Of a DNA stretch of 64,000 nucleotides, positions 17,964-25,833 are shown one piece after another. Source of the DNA: Sphingomonas leidyi (GTDB lineage Bacteria; Pseudomonadota; Alphaproteobacteria; Sphingomonadales; Sphingomonadaceae); assembly GCF_011761945.1 (NCBI RefSeq), contig NZ_JAASQV010000001.1:62001-126000 (forward strand). The letters are read 5' to 3'. The translations under genes were made by a program, and so were the position numbers. The stretch's first letter is position 1. The number at the start of each line of letters is the position of its first letter. The notes under the pieces were generated by a model. That model saw only the letters and a program-made list of their open reading frames with translations, made no database searches and was not told the origin of the DNA.

Positions 17964-19382
17964 TCATTGGGTTGGTTTTACTTGAAATTCTTCGCCTTCT
18001 ACCTCGGCATTAAGCGCATTCAGCTCGCCAAGGGCCGAGCGCAGATGGCCGATGATCGCGACGAGGATCTCGGCCGGATCCTGCGTAGCATTGTCCGCAT
18101 CTCCGCTCTCGTCGCGCAGCCATAACCAATTCAAATTGTCGCTGCGTTCGGCGATCTGCGCACGAGACAGCTTGCGCCAACGGCCATGCTCGCCCGCCTC
18201 CTGTCGCGACGATGTCCCCGCGGCATCGGGGCCGTAAACGCGTTCGAAATCTTTGAAGTGCCTATCGAGCAGCACATTGCTCTTGCCGAACTGGGGCATA
18301 TTGCTGCGCAGATCGTAGAACCAAACATCGTCCGTCACATGCCCCGCTTCCTTGGCGAAGAAAAGCACATTGGTCTTCACCCCAGCACCGGGGAAGATGC
18401 CTTTTGGGAGGCGCAGGATCGTGTGCAGGCGGCAGGTCGCCATCAGCTCTTGCCGAACGGCGCGGCCGACACCGTCCTCGAACAGGACGTTGTCGGGAAG
18501 CACGACCGCGGCGCGCCCGTTCTCACTCAGCGTAAGGTAAATATGCTGCAGAAACGCGAGCTGCTTGTTGGTGTTACGATGCGAGATGTCCGTGCGGAGT
18601 GCCCGACGACTCCCCGCCTTGCTGCCGAAAGGCGGGTTCGCTAGCACGAGACTCGCTTTTTCCAGTTTACGGCCATCGTCGGTCAGCGCGTCGCCGTGGA
18701 AAATTTCGGCATCGAGCCCATTCAAGAACGTGTTCATCAGGCAGATTCTGCGGGTGTTTTTCTCGATTTCGACACCCTGATATCTTGGCGGATTGCCGCG
18801 ATACGCGGCATCTGAATGGCTGGAGCGGAGATATCGGTCGGCCGCGATAAGGAAGCCGCCGCTGCCGACCGCAGGATCTTGGATCAGCTCGCCAAGAGCC
18901 GGTTGGCAGACGCGCACCATTGAATTAACCAATGCACGCGGCGTAAAATATTGTCCTGCCCCCGATCGGACATCCTGAGAGCTCTTTTCAATCAGCCCCT
19001 CGTAGATTTCGCCGAACCGGTCGCCGCTGACGTCGTGCCAAGCGATCCTTGCAATTCCGTCGATAACGGCGTGAAGGTTCTCGGAATGCGAGAAGACGGT
19101 CGTCGGAAAAGCGTAAATCGCTCGGATCACCTCGCTTTCGGCAGTAGTGCCGAGATGGGTGAGCATTTCCTGGTAGAAGCCGAGTAATCCTTCCTTCGGG
19201 TGCCGGGCGAGGTCCGTCCAGCGATAATTCAACGGGAGCAGCCGCTCAACGCCGTTTTCCTCGGCGATCTTCAGGAACAAAAGATAGGTCAGTTCGGATA
19301 CATATTGGTGATAGCTGATCCCATCCCCCCGCAGGATGTGGCACAAAGCCCATATTTTTTGGACGACGCTATCGTTTTTCAT
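17964..19382 (-). CDS. hsdM: Type I restriction-modification DNA methyltransferase subunit
   Basis: A 472-residue N6-adenine methylase subunit. The N-terminal helical domain is followed by GAGQYFTPR at residues 141-149, the S-adenosylmethionine motif DPAVGSGGFL at 169-178 and the catalytic NPPF at 249-252, all standard for HsdM. It works with HsdS as a modification enzyme and first gene of the operon hsdM-hsdS-AAA-HNH. The 279 bases upstream (19383-19661) contain no gene and should hold the promoter, but I could not identify its elements. The start ATG at 19382 has a weak ribosome-binding site. Base composition from here to about 14.6 kb looks somewhat less GC-rich than the neighbours. Confidence 0.93.
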   Translation of the reverse strand: MKNDSVVQKIWALCHILRGDGISYHQYVSELTYLLFLKIAEENGVERLLPLNYRWTDLARHPKEGLLGFYQEMLTHLGTTAESEVIRAIYAFPTTVFSHSENLHAVIDGIARIAWHDVSGDRFGEIYEGLIEKSSQDVRSGAGQYFTPRALVNSMVRVCQPALGELIQDPAVGSGGFLIAADRYLRSSHSDAAYRGNPPRYQGVEIEKNTRRICLMNTFLNGLDAEIFHGDALTDDGRKLEKASLVLANPPFGSKAGSRRALRTDISHRNTNKQLAFLQHIYLTLSENGRAAVVLPDNVLFEDGVGRAVRQELMATCRLHTILRLPKGIFPGAGVKTNVLFFAKEAGHVTDDVWFYDLRSNMPQFGKSNVLLDRHFKDFERVYGPDAAGTSSRQEAGEHGRWRKLSRAQIAERSDNLNWLWLRDESGDADNATQDPAEILVAIIGHLRSALGELNALNAEVEGEEFQVKPTQ

Positions 19383-19661
19383 TTAGAATCAATCACTTGT
19401 TCAGAAGTTGTGTGCAGTCCACGGTGTTTGGCAGCGCGGCATGACCCTATCGAGATTGAACAAAAGAGGAAATGGCAGACTGCACATGGCGAGGCGGGGT
19501 GAGAGCCACATCAAAGGCGTTCGATGGAGTAACCTACTTGGTTTCTCCAAGAGCGCCCCTGAGCGGCCGTACCGGGCTTAACGAAGCTAACGGCAGCTTG
19601 CCAAATCATTGATCGCCGACCTGAACGGCAGCGACCGAGGCGCAAAGCCGCCGTTTGTTTC

Positions 19662-20585
19662 CTATGCCGCAGCGCATCGTTCCAGTGCCGAGATGTGCTC
19701 CTCACATATTAGTTGCACGATCCGACCAAGCGCCTCAACTCGCTCGCCGAGCCACGCAAGCTCTTCGGCGCTGATGCGGTAATGCTTCGAATAGCGCGCC
19801 TTCACATACGCCTCTTTAAGCTTCTCGAAGCGGGCTCTCTCCAAGCGACTATCGCGCGGCCATGCTTCAACTAGGCGCGGATCAATCCGCTCCGCTTGGG
19901 TGCGAAGGAAGCCGAGATTGTGGACGTGCGGTGTGTAGAAGGTGCAGACTAGCAGGACGCAGTGATACAGGCTCTCAGTGGTTTGATGCAGCTCGAAAGC
20001 CGTCTCCTTGAGATGGCCTTGGCCCATACCGAATTTGACGAACTCATATCGGCGCGTCGCAGCCGGAAACCACTCGCTGAAATACTCCGTTGCCATCGCC
20101 AGCGCCTGTTGCGGTGTCTTCGGCTTCGGTTCGTGGAGCTCGGTACTGTCGCTCTCGTAAAGCGCGATGCCGTCTCGGGCGACGTCCATGAAGAAGTAGC
20201 GCCCATGGGCGAGCCCGTCGTTCACCTCGCGCAGCGTGTGCACGATGAAGTTCACCGGAGTCCGCAGCGTTTTAGTGACCGCCAGCTCGCGGTTCAGCCG
20301 CTCCTCTGCACTCGTCCAGAACTGCGCCCGGTCGGTCAGCTTCTCGTTGTTGACGATGATCAGCAGGTCGAAGTCGGACTGATAGCCCTTGGCGGTATGC
20401 GGCTCGTCGACCCAGCCGCCGCGCGCATAGCTGCCATAGAGGATGACCTTGAGGATGCGCGCCTGACGCTTCCACTCCGACGTGGCGAGCGCCGTCGCAT
20501 CGCGGAATTCCTCGAACAGGATCTGCACCACGCGCTCGAGCTCGCGCTGCTTGGCGGCTGGCAGATGATCGAGATCGGTGCGCAT
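19662..20585 (-). CDS. Nucleotidyltransferase-HEPN fusion protein
   Basis: A 307-residue protein. The N-terminal domain is a minimal nucleotidyltransferase with LYGSYARGGW (GSY at residues 51-53) and DFDLLIIV (Asp71 and Asp73), the metal-binding D-x-D pattern of the KNTase fold. The C-terminal half is helical and ends with KARYSKHYRISAEE, typical of HEPN domains joined to such transferases. Separate MNT and HEPN proteins form toxin-antitoxin pairs in which the transferase AMPylates and silences the HEPN RNase. Here both are in one chain. The start at 20585 (MRTDLDHL) is preferred over one 12 codons upstream. Its place beside hsdM suggests a defence role, which is inference. Confidence 0.78.
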   Translation of the reverse strand: MRTDLDHLPAAKQRELERVVQILFEEFRDATALATSEWKRQARILKVILYGSYARGGWVDEPHTAKGYQSDFDLLIIVNNEKLTDRAQFWTSAEERLNRELAVTKTLRTPVNFIVHTLREVNDGLAHGRYFFMDVARDGIALYESDSTELHEPKPKTPQQALAMATEYFSEWFPAATRRYEFVKFGMGQGHLKETAFELHQTTESLYHCVLLVCTFYTPHVHNLGFLRTQAERIDPRLVEAWPRDSRLERARFEKLKEAYVKARYSKHYRISAEELAWLGERVEALGRIVQLICEEHISALERCAAA

Positions 20586-20636
20586 CAAAAGGAATCCTAG
20601 ACGTCGCTGGCGGCGATGCAACAGGGTGGCACATCT

Positions 20637-20879
20637 TCAAGCGCCATTTCCCGGCGGGGCGGAATCAGCCCCTCTGGCCGAGAGGTGACGGTCGAGCAGG
20701 ACCAGAGCCGCGGCGAGCAGGCGTTCGACCTCGAACACGGTGATCGAGAGCCGCCTGGCGATCGCGGGATAGTCCATGCTCTCGGCAGCATGGAGCAGGA
20801 ACACGCGCCGTTCGTCAGTCGGTAAGGCAGCGAGCGCCTCGCGCAGGCGTGTGGCTTGGGTTTCGGGGACGTCGGACAT
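20637..20879 (-). CDS. Small sigma-70 region 4-like protein
   Basis: An 80-residue protein with a strong ribosome-binding site (AAGGAG, 6 bases before ATG). LREALAALPTDERRVFLL followed by YPAIARRLSITVFEVERLLA is a sigma-70 region 4 helix-turn-helix, the part that contacts the -35 element, but regions 2 and 3 are absent. It may be a stand-alone region 4 protein that acts with a partner, an anti-sigma-like competitor, or a DNA-binding leftover. It lies between the nucleotidyltransferase-HEPN gene and the FecI-type sigma gene, which reads divergently. No specific target can be named. Confidence 0.6.
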   Translation of the reverse strand: MSDVPETQATRLREALAALPTDERRVFLLHAAESMDYPAIARRLSITVFEVERLLAAALVLLDRHLSARGADSAPPGNGA

Positions 20880-21290
20880 GGTCGCTCCTTCCTGCCGGCC
20901 AGGAGGGGCCGGCAGCGGCGCAGGCGCGGGCGCGCCTCAGGCGGTGGCACGCACCGCAGGGCGAAGCGCCAGCGGAGCACCCGGGGCACAGCCCCGGGTT
21001 GCGGGCCATCGCGGCGCACCCGACAAAGCGTCGCCCGGTCCCTGGCCGGCCGGAGCGATCCGCCGGGGTCCAGCCAGATGTTGCAAGCCGTGCCCAGGTG
21101 ACGCAGACTCGCTCGTGCAGCGGGGCAATGCCGGCAGCCCGCTGCGGAGTTGACCGCCAGGCATCAAGCACGCCCGCCCTTTCCGGCCGGGCGCCATTCC
21201 GAGGCATCGCCCGGCACGAGACTGGCTCTCGTGCGATCATATTCCCTTGCCCGCGCCATGCGCGGCTGCAGTTCCCCGGGGTAGCGCCAG
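20880..21290. other. GC-rich spacer with a perfect hairpin
   Basis: A 411-base stretch without a supportable gene. It has the perfect inverted repeat ACCCGGGGC-ACA-GCCCCGGGT at 20979-20999, a 9-base-pair stem with a 3-base loop and no T-run, so it is not a clear terminator. The promoters of the divergent 20879 gene and the sigma gene at 21291 should lie here, but no hexamers stand out. Confidence 0.45.
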
Positions 21291-21830
21291 GTGCGCCGGC
21301 CCGACGACGAATTTGGTCAGCCGCTGGAAGGTGGCGACAACGGGCAGCTGCGCTTCGACGAGCTGTACCGGGAGCAGGCCCCGCGGCTGCGTCGATGGCT
21401 CGATGCCCGGCTGCGTTCGAGCGAGGATGCCAATGATCTGGTGCAGGATGCGTTCGCGCGCTTTCTGGGGTCGGGAAGTCGCGATGGCCTGCGCCGTCCC
21501 GAGGCATTCCTCAACCGGATCGTGCGCAACCTGCTGATCGACCGCTCACGCCGCCTGTCCAATCGCACGCCGCATGTGCCGATCGACGAAGCCAATGCGC
21601 CGGTCGCGCGGGCGACGCAGGAGGACGAACTCGAACTCGAGCAGTTGCGCAGGCGTTACCGTGCGGCTGTGGAGGCCCTGCCGCCGAGGATGCGCGAGGT
21701 CTTCGTGCTGCACCGCGTGGAGGGTCTGGGGTACAAGGAAATTGCGACGCGACTCGGCATCAGCATCCGCACCGTCGAATGGCATGTCGGAGAAGCGCTG
21801 CTGCGGATCGGCAGGGACCTGGAGCAATGA
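21291..21830 (+). CDS. FecI-type ECF RNA polymerase sigma factor
   Basis: A 179-residue extracytoplasmic-function sigma factor. Region 2 is FDELYREQAPRLRRWLDARL to DANDLVQDAFARFL and region 4 is LPPRMREVFVLHRVEGLGYK with the HTH KEIATRLGISIRTVEWHV. It starts with GTG at 21291. Its last codons share an ATGA overlap with the FecR gene, the usual FecI/FecR pairing. In this class a TonB receptor with an STN domain signals ligand binding through FecR to release the sigma factor. The matching receptor is at 27942-30518. The likely regulon is the lasso peptide cluster. This is family knowledge plus inference from position. Confidence 0.88.
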   Translation: MRRPDDEFGQPLEGGDNGQLRFDELYREQAPRLRRWLDARLRSSEDANDLVQDAFARFLGSGSRDGLRRPEAFLNRIVRNLLIDRSRRLSNRTPHVPIDEANAPVARATQEDELELEQLRRRYRAAVEALPPRMREVFVLHRVEGLGYKEIATRLGISIRTVEWHVGEALLRIGRDLEQ

Positions 21831-22900
21831 GCATCACCGATCAGCAATCCGATCGGGAGGACCGCGCACTCGACAGCCAGGCTGCGCACTGGTTCGCGCG
21901 CATGCGGGGACCCGACGCGGAAGCCAGTCGCGATGCGTTCGACGCATGGCTGGCGCAGGGTTCCGAACATCGCGCCGCCTATAACCGTGCCGCCGAAATC
22001 TTCGCGATGGGCAAGCTGCTCGCCGAACCCGACGCGCATTCGCAGGCGGCGCCGCACCGGAGAATTGTTGCACCGCTGCTGACGATGACCGCCGCCGCCG
22101 TTCTCGCTGTGGGGGGATGGGCGCTCTGGCATCCCGCGGAAATGTCGCAGGACCTGCAGAAGACCGTCACCGCCCCGAGCGTGGGCGCTCGCTCGATCGC
22201 GACCGCCGCGGGCGAGACGCGCGTGGTGCGTCTCGCCGACGGTTCGACGGTGCGCCTCGGTAGCAACACCATGCTCGCCGTCGATTTCGGCAGCGCGCGC
22301 AGGGACCTGAAGCTGCTGCGCGGTGCCGCGCGGTTCGAGGTCGCGCATGAGCAGCGTCCATTTGTCGTGATGGCCGGTGGCGGCAGTGTCACGGCGCGCG
22401 GCACGATCTTCGAGGTCGCGCTGATGCGTTCGGGCAAGGTCGATGTGCGGCTGGTGCAGGGGGCGATCGACGTCGCGCTGCCGCGCCGGATGCCATCCTC
22501 GCAGCCTGCAGTCCGGAAGCTGATTGCCGGCGAGAGCCTTTCCTTCGACAGCGCCCGCAATCCGGAACCGCTCCCCGCTGCCCCTCTCGGAGCCCCTGCA
22601 CCAGGATCCACGGCGACCGCCCGTGATTTCGAGGCGACGCCGGTGGCCGGATTGATCGCGCTCGCCAACCGCGGCGCGGTGCGCCGGATCGTGCTGGCTG
22701 ATGCTGCGCTTGGCGCGCAGCGTGTCTCGGGCCGGTTTCGAATCGACGATACCGGCTTGCTCGCGCGCCGGCTTGCCGCCCTGTTCGGATGGAGTGTCGA
22801 CATCGACGGGCAGCAGACAATCATCCTGAGCGCCGGTATGGCGGATGCCGTGCCTTCCGCGGCTCATCCGGGATCGCCCTCGCGCAAGAATGGCGACTGA
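21827..22900 (+). CDS. FecR-type transmembrane anti-sigma regulator
   Basis: A 357-residue inner-membrane protein. The N-terminal part is the cytoplasmic sigma-binding DUF4880-like domain with AHWFARMRGPDAEASRDAFD AWL. A membrane segment follows near residues 83-103 (IVAPLLTMTAAAVLAVGGWAL), then the periplasmic FecR domain with RVVRLADGSTVRLGSNTML, RFEVAHEQRPFVV and VTARGTIFEVAL. The C-terminal section (RFRIDDTGLLARRLAALFGW) resembles the STN-like domain that contacts the receptor. The start overlaps the sigma stop by 4 bases, so synthesis is coupled. It should hold the sigma factor inactive until the STN-bearing TonB receptor signals. The segment between the FecR and C-terminal domains is proline- and alanine-rich. 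Confidence 0.88.
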   Translation: MSITDQQSDREDRALDSQAAHWFARMRGPDAEASRDAFDAWLAQGSEHRAAYNRAAEIFAMGKLLAEPDAHSQAAPHRRIVAPLLTMTAAAVLAVGGWALWHPAEMSQDLQKTVTAPSVGARSIATAAGETRVVRLADGSTVRLGSNTMLAVDFGSARRDLKLLRGAARFEVAHEQRPFVVMAGGGSVTARGTIFEVALMRSGKVDVRLVQGAIDVALPRRMPSSQPAVRKLIAGESLSFDSARNPEPLPAAPLGAPAPGSTATARDFEATPVAGLIALANRGAVRRIVLADAALGAQRVSGRFRIDDTGLLARRLAALFGWSVDIDGQQTIILSAGMADAVPSAAHPGSPSRKNGD

Positions 22901-23070
22901 CAGACCCGGCCAGCAGGGCGAGATGCAGATGTGCCAGTGCTCCGCAGTCGCGGCGATGGTCCTGTCGAACAGCCGGTGACGGAGCCGGGGGGGAAAAAGC
23001 ACGCCTTGGAGCGTGTGCCACCACTTTTAGCCAAAGGCCTGGACATAGTGGCGGCCACCCGGCCGTCCGC

Positions 23071-23148
23071 GTTGTTGAACAACTATGTTGTCCAAGCATG
23101 TTTTGGGAGACCCGCTCCCAAACAATCGAATTATAACTGCATTATAAT
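23071..23148 (+). promoter_or_regulatory. Candidate operator and promoter of the lasso biosynthesis operon
   Basis: Inside the 322-base gap between fecR and the precursor gene are three signals. GTTGTT-G-AACAAC at 23071-23083 is a perfect palindrome that overlaps CAAC-TAT-GTTG at 23080-23090. TTTGGGAG-ACCCG-CTCCCAAA at 23102-23122 is a second inverted repeat. TATAAT at 23143-23148 matches a -10 box, but there is no good -35 box 17 bases upstream, which would fit ECF or activator control. The rest of the gap shows nothing else clear. Confidence 0.4.
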
Positions 23149-23222
23149 GTTCTCATAACTGAGCAGTTGGCTAGATTCACGCTGGTCATGGCCATGACGT
23201 TTCTCAGACAAGGAGGAAAGCC

Positions 23223-23348
23223 ATGAACCGCGAACTGGAAGACACCATCGAACTCGGCAGCGTCAGCACGGACACCAAGGGCGTGCTCGCCGGAACCTTC
23301 GACGAGGAAGGCGGCCTGCAGATCAAGATGGGCCTCAGCGACGACTGA
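23223..23348 (+). CDS. Lasso peptide precursor (A protein)
   Basis: A 41-codon gene with a strong AAGGAGG ribosome-binding site. Leader residues 1-19 end in DTK, with the Thr at position -2 that lasso proteases require. The core, residues 20-41, is 22 residues long: it begins with Gly, has Asp at core position 8 and Glu at 9, and ends GLSDD. Ring closure from Gly1 to Asp8 (eight-member ring) is most likely because sphingonodin-type peptides share this spacing and the same GLSDD tail as I remember them; Glu9 is the alternative. Core Phe7 is inside the ring. Ile15, Lys16 and Met17 are candidates for steric plugs. The B and C genes follow directly. Confidence 0.85.
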   Translation: MNRELEDTIELGSVSTDTKGVLAGTFDEEGGLQIKMGLSDD

Positions 23349-23405
23349 CGGCAACTGGCGCGTGCCCGTCGGGCACGCGTCCTTCCGCCGCCTGCGAGAC
23401 CGACA

Positions 23406-24047
23406 ATGGAACTGCACCTCCGTCCGGGGCTGAGCTGGTGCCTTTGCAACCGGCGGGCAGTCTTCCTCGATCTTCCGCATGATCGCTATTTCTGCCTGCC
23501 CGAAGAGCGCGACACGCTGTTCCAGGACTGGGCCCGGGGCGACGGGAGCGGGTCACCCGAGGTGGCAGCGCAGCTCGCCGACGTAATTCAATTCGGATCG
23601 GGCCTGCGAGCGCAGACGATCCTGCAGCCCGCGACCCGCGATCTCGCCGAGAGCAAGATCCGCGCGCAATTTCGCGACACCTGTGGTGCCGCGCTTGCAC
23701 AGCTGAGGGCGCGCCGTGCGCTAAGGCGAAAGCCGATTGCCGCGCTGCTTACCAGGCCCGCACTGAAATCATGCGACACCGAAGCGCCACCCGGCCGGTC
23801 GGGGCTCGAACGCATTGCCGCTGCTTTCCGTGCAAGTTCGGGCTGGGTCGAGGCTGCCGACCAGTGCCTGCCCCGGGCGCTCGCCGCGCGCCGGATGTGC
23901 AACCGACATGGTCTTGGTGCGGCGCTCGTCCTTGGCGTCCGACTCACCCCCTTTGCCGCGCATGCCTGGGTTCAGGCCGGCGACGCCGTGGTAGTCGGCG
24001 ACCTCGAGCAGGTCCGGCTCTACACGCCGATCCTGGTCGTCCCGTGA
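23406..24047 (+). CDS. Lasso peptide B protein: RRE domain fused to transglutaminase-like leader protease
   Basis: A 213-residue protein. Residues 1 to about 90 form a PqqD-like RiPP recognition element (PGLSWCLCNRRAVFLDLPHDRYFCLP...) that should bind the leader peptide. Residues about 125-213 are the papain/transglutaminase-like protease: Cys154 in ADQCLPRALA, His186 in FAAHAWVQ and Asp199 in VVVGD make the expected triad. It removes the leader in an ATP-dependent step together with the C protein. In many clusters the RRE and protease are separate genes; here they are fused, as usual in proteobacteria. It starts 57 bases after the precursor gene, and its stop overlaps the GTG of the cyclase gene. 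Confidence 0.9.
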   Translation: MELHLRPGLSWCLCNRRAVFLDLPHDRYFCLPEERDTLFQDWARGDGSGSPEVAAQLADVIQFGSGLRAQTILQPATRDLAESKIRAQFRDTCGAALAQLRARRALRRKPIAALLTRPALKSCDTEAPPGRSGLERIAAAFRASSGWVEAADQCLPRALAARRMCNRHGLGAALVLGVRLTPFAAHAWVQAGDAVVVGDLEQVRLYTPILVVP

Positions 24048-25813
24048 CGCCGCGCTACCTGATCATGGTCGTGCGCAGCGGCACAGCGCGGCAGGAGGCC
24101 GAGGCGCTTGCACAGACCGGGGATCTTCGCCTCGCGTGGTCGACGCCGCGCGCTGCGCTGCTGGTCAATGCGCACTGCCCCTTCATCGAGATCGACGGGA
24201 GCGGCGTGCTGATCGGAACCGTCTTCCCGCGCCACGGTCCGGCCAGGGCGCTCGACCGTCTCACCGACAGCGAAGTCGTCGCAGTCGCGCGGGAGGGCGC
24301 CAGTGCGTTGCTCCACTCGCTGTGGGGCGGCTATGTGGCGCTGCTCGAGCGAGAGGATACGCTCGAAGTGATGCGTGACCCCTCGGGTGCGCTCGCCTGC
24401 TACAGGGGGGAGACGCGGGCGGGTACGGTGGTGCTCGCCTCCGACGTCGATCTGCTCCTCGCCGCCGGGGCGCAGATCGGCGGGATCGACTGGAGCGCCC
24501 TCGGGCGAATCCTCTATTCGAGCGGCCTTCCGACCCGCGAGACCGCTGTCGACGGCGTGACCGCGCTGCTTCCCGGTATGGCATGGGTGCTCACCCCGGA
24601 GGGCGAGCGCCATCTCGTGCGCTGGTCCCCGTGGGAGTTCGTCGAACCGCCCGTGAGCCGCGAGTTCGGCGCGGCCGCCGAGACGTTGCGCCGGGTGGTC
24701 GGCCATTCCGTCGCCAGCTGGGCGTCGCGGACGCGCCGGCCGCTGGTCAGCCTGTCCGGTGGGCTCGACTCGTCGATCGTCGCCGCCTGTCTAGCCCGCT
24801 CCGCCGCCACGCCCAGTGCGATCACCATGTTCACCGACGACCCCGCTGGCGACGAGCGCGACTTTGCGCAGCAACTCGCCGAGGCACTTCGCATACCCCT
24901 CACCGAGAGCCGCTACCGACTGGACATGATCGACATCGACCGCGCGCTCGGCGCGCACCTGCCGCGCCCGCTCGGGCGCGTCCAGGCCCAGGCCTATGAA
25001 GCGGCGCATCGCGCAGCGGCCGCAGCACAGGGCGCCGACGCCTTCTTCACCGGCAATGGCGGCGACAATGTCTTCGGCTATTCGCAGTCGGCCGCGGCGC
25101 TGGCGGACCGGGCGCTCGCCGCGGGCCCGGGAGCCGGTGCCTTCGCGACGCTGCGCGACATCGGGCGCCAGACCGGCGCCGGGCCGCTGCGCATCACGCG
25201 CGCAGCGCTGAGGCTCATGCGGCAGCCGCCCGGCTATCGCTGGAAGCCGGATCCGCTGTTCCTGCACCCGGACCTGGTCGCATCGCTCGAAGGCCTGGCA
25301 AGGGAACACCCCTGGCTCGATGCACCCGAGGGCGCGTTGCCCGGCAAGGCGGCGCATATCGCTGGACTGGTCCGCGTCCAGCTGAACCTCGAGCCCGACC
25401 GCAGCCGCGTGCTGCCGGTGATCAATCCGCTGCTCTCGCAGCCCATCGTCGAGCTCTCTCTGTCGATCCCCAGCTGGCAATGGCGCGAGGGCGGGCGCGA
25501 TCGCGCGGTTGCCCGCGCCGCCTTCGCGGCCGACCTGCCGCCGGCGATCGTCGCGCGGCGTGCGAAGGGGACACCCGATCCGTTCGGCGCACAGATCGTG
25601 GAGCATCTGCGCGCCTCGATCCTCGCTCGACTGCGCGATGGTTGGCTTGCGGGCCACGGCCTGCTCGATGCCCCTGCGATCGAGCGCACGCTCCTGCCCG
25701 GGCGGCAGACGACCGGTCTCGAGAATGTGCGCCTGCTTGAGCTGATCAATGTCGAGGCGTGGCTGGAGAGCTGGACGGCGCGCTTGAATGAGGCTCCAGT
25801 GCGGTGCGCCTGA
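24044..25813 (+). CDS. Lasso peptide C protein: asparagine synthetase-like macrolactam cyclase
   Basis: A 589-residue homologue of asparagine synthetase B. The N-terminal glutaminase-like half lacks the catalytic N-terminal Cys (it begins MTPRYLIM), as in lasso cyclases. The ATP-pyrophosphatase half has SGGLDSS at residues 238-244 and GNGGDNVFGY at 337-346. It adenylates the Asp8 (or Glu9) side chain of the core and closes the ring onto the Gly1 amine. The GTG at 24044 is chosen because it makes a GTGA overlap with the B gene and gives the normal protein length; the frame is open upstream but that part overlaps B. A gap of only 20 bases separates its end from the convergent isopeptidase gene. 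Confidence 0.9.
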   Translation: MTPRYLIMVVRSGTARQEAEALAQTGDLRLAWSTPRAALLVNAHCPFIEIDGSGVLIGTVFPRHGPARALDRLTDSEVVAVAREGASALLHSLWGGYVALLEREDTLEVMRDPSGALACYRGETRAGTVVLASDVDLLLAAGAQIGGIDWSALGRILYSSGLPTRETAVDGVTALLPGMAWVLTPEGERHLVRWSPWEFVEPPVSREFGAAAETLRRVVGHSVASWASRTRRPLVSLSGGLDSSIVAACLARSAATPSAITMFTDDPAGDERDFAQQLAEALRIPLTESRYRLDMIDIDRALGAHLPRPLGRVQAQAYEAAHRAAAAAQGADAFFTGNGGDNVFGYSQSAAALADRALAAGPGAGAFATLRDIGRQTGAGPLRITRAALRLMRQPPGYRWKPDPLFLHPDLVASLEGLAREHPWLDAPEGALPGKAAHIAGLVRVQLNLEPDRSRVLPVINPLLSQPIVELSLSIPSWQWREGGRDRAVARAAFAADLPPAIVARRAKGTPDPFGAQIVEHLRASILARLRDGWLAGHGLLDAPAIERTLLPGRQTTGLENVRLLELINVEAWLESWTARLNEAPVRCA

Positions 25814-25833
25814 CAGACACGTCCCCGCCGGTT

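Noticed and set aside
12119-19382. A hidden hsdR inside the Type I locus
   Set aside because: All frames between hsdM and the EcoRII-type gene are occupied by proteins without DEAD-box helicase motifs, so none can be HsdR.
20979-20999. ACCCGGGGC/GCCCCGGGT hairpin as a terminator
   Set aside because: The stem is perfect but no T-run follows on either strand and it does not directly follow a stop codon.
23771-24043. Upstream extension of the lasso cyclase frame
   Set aside because: The frame is open but runs inside the B gene; the GTG at 24044 gives the standard cyclase length and a GTGA overlap.
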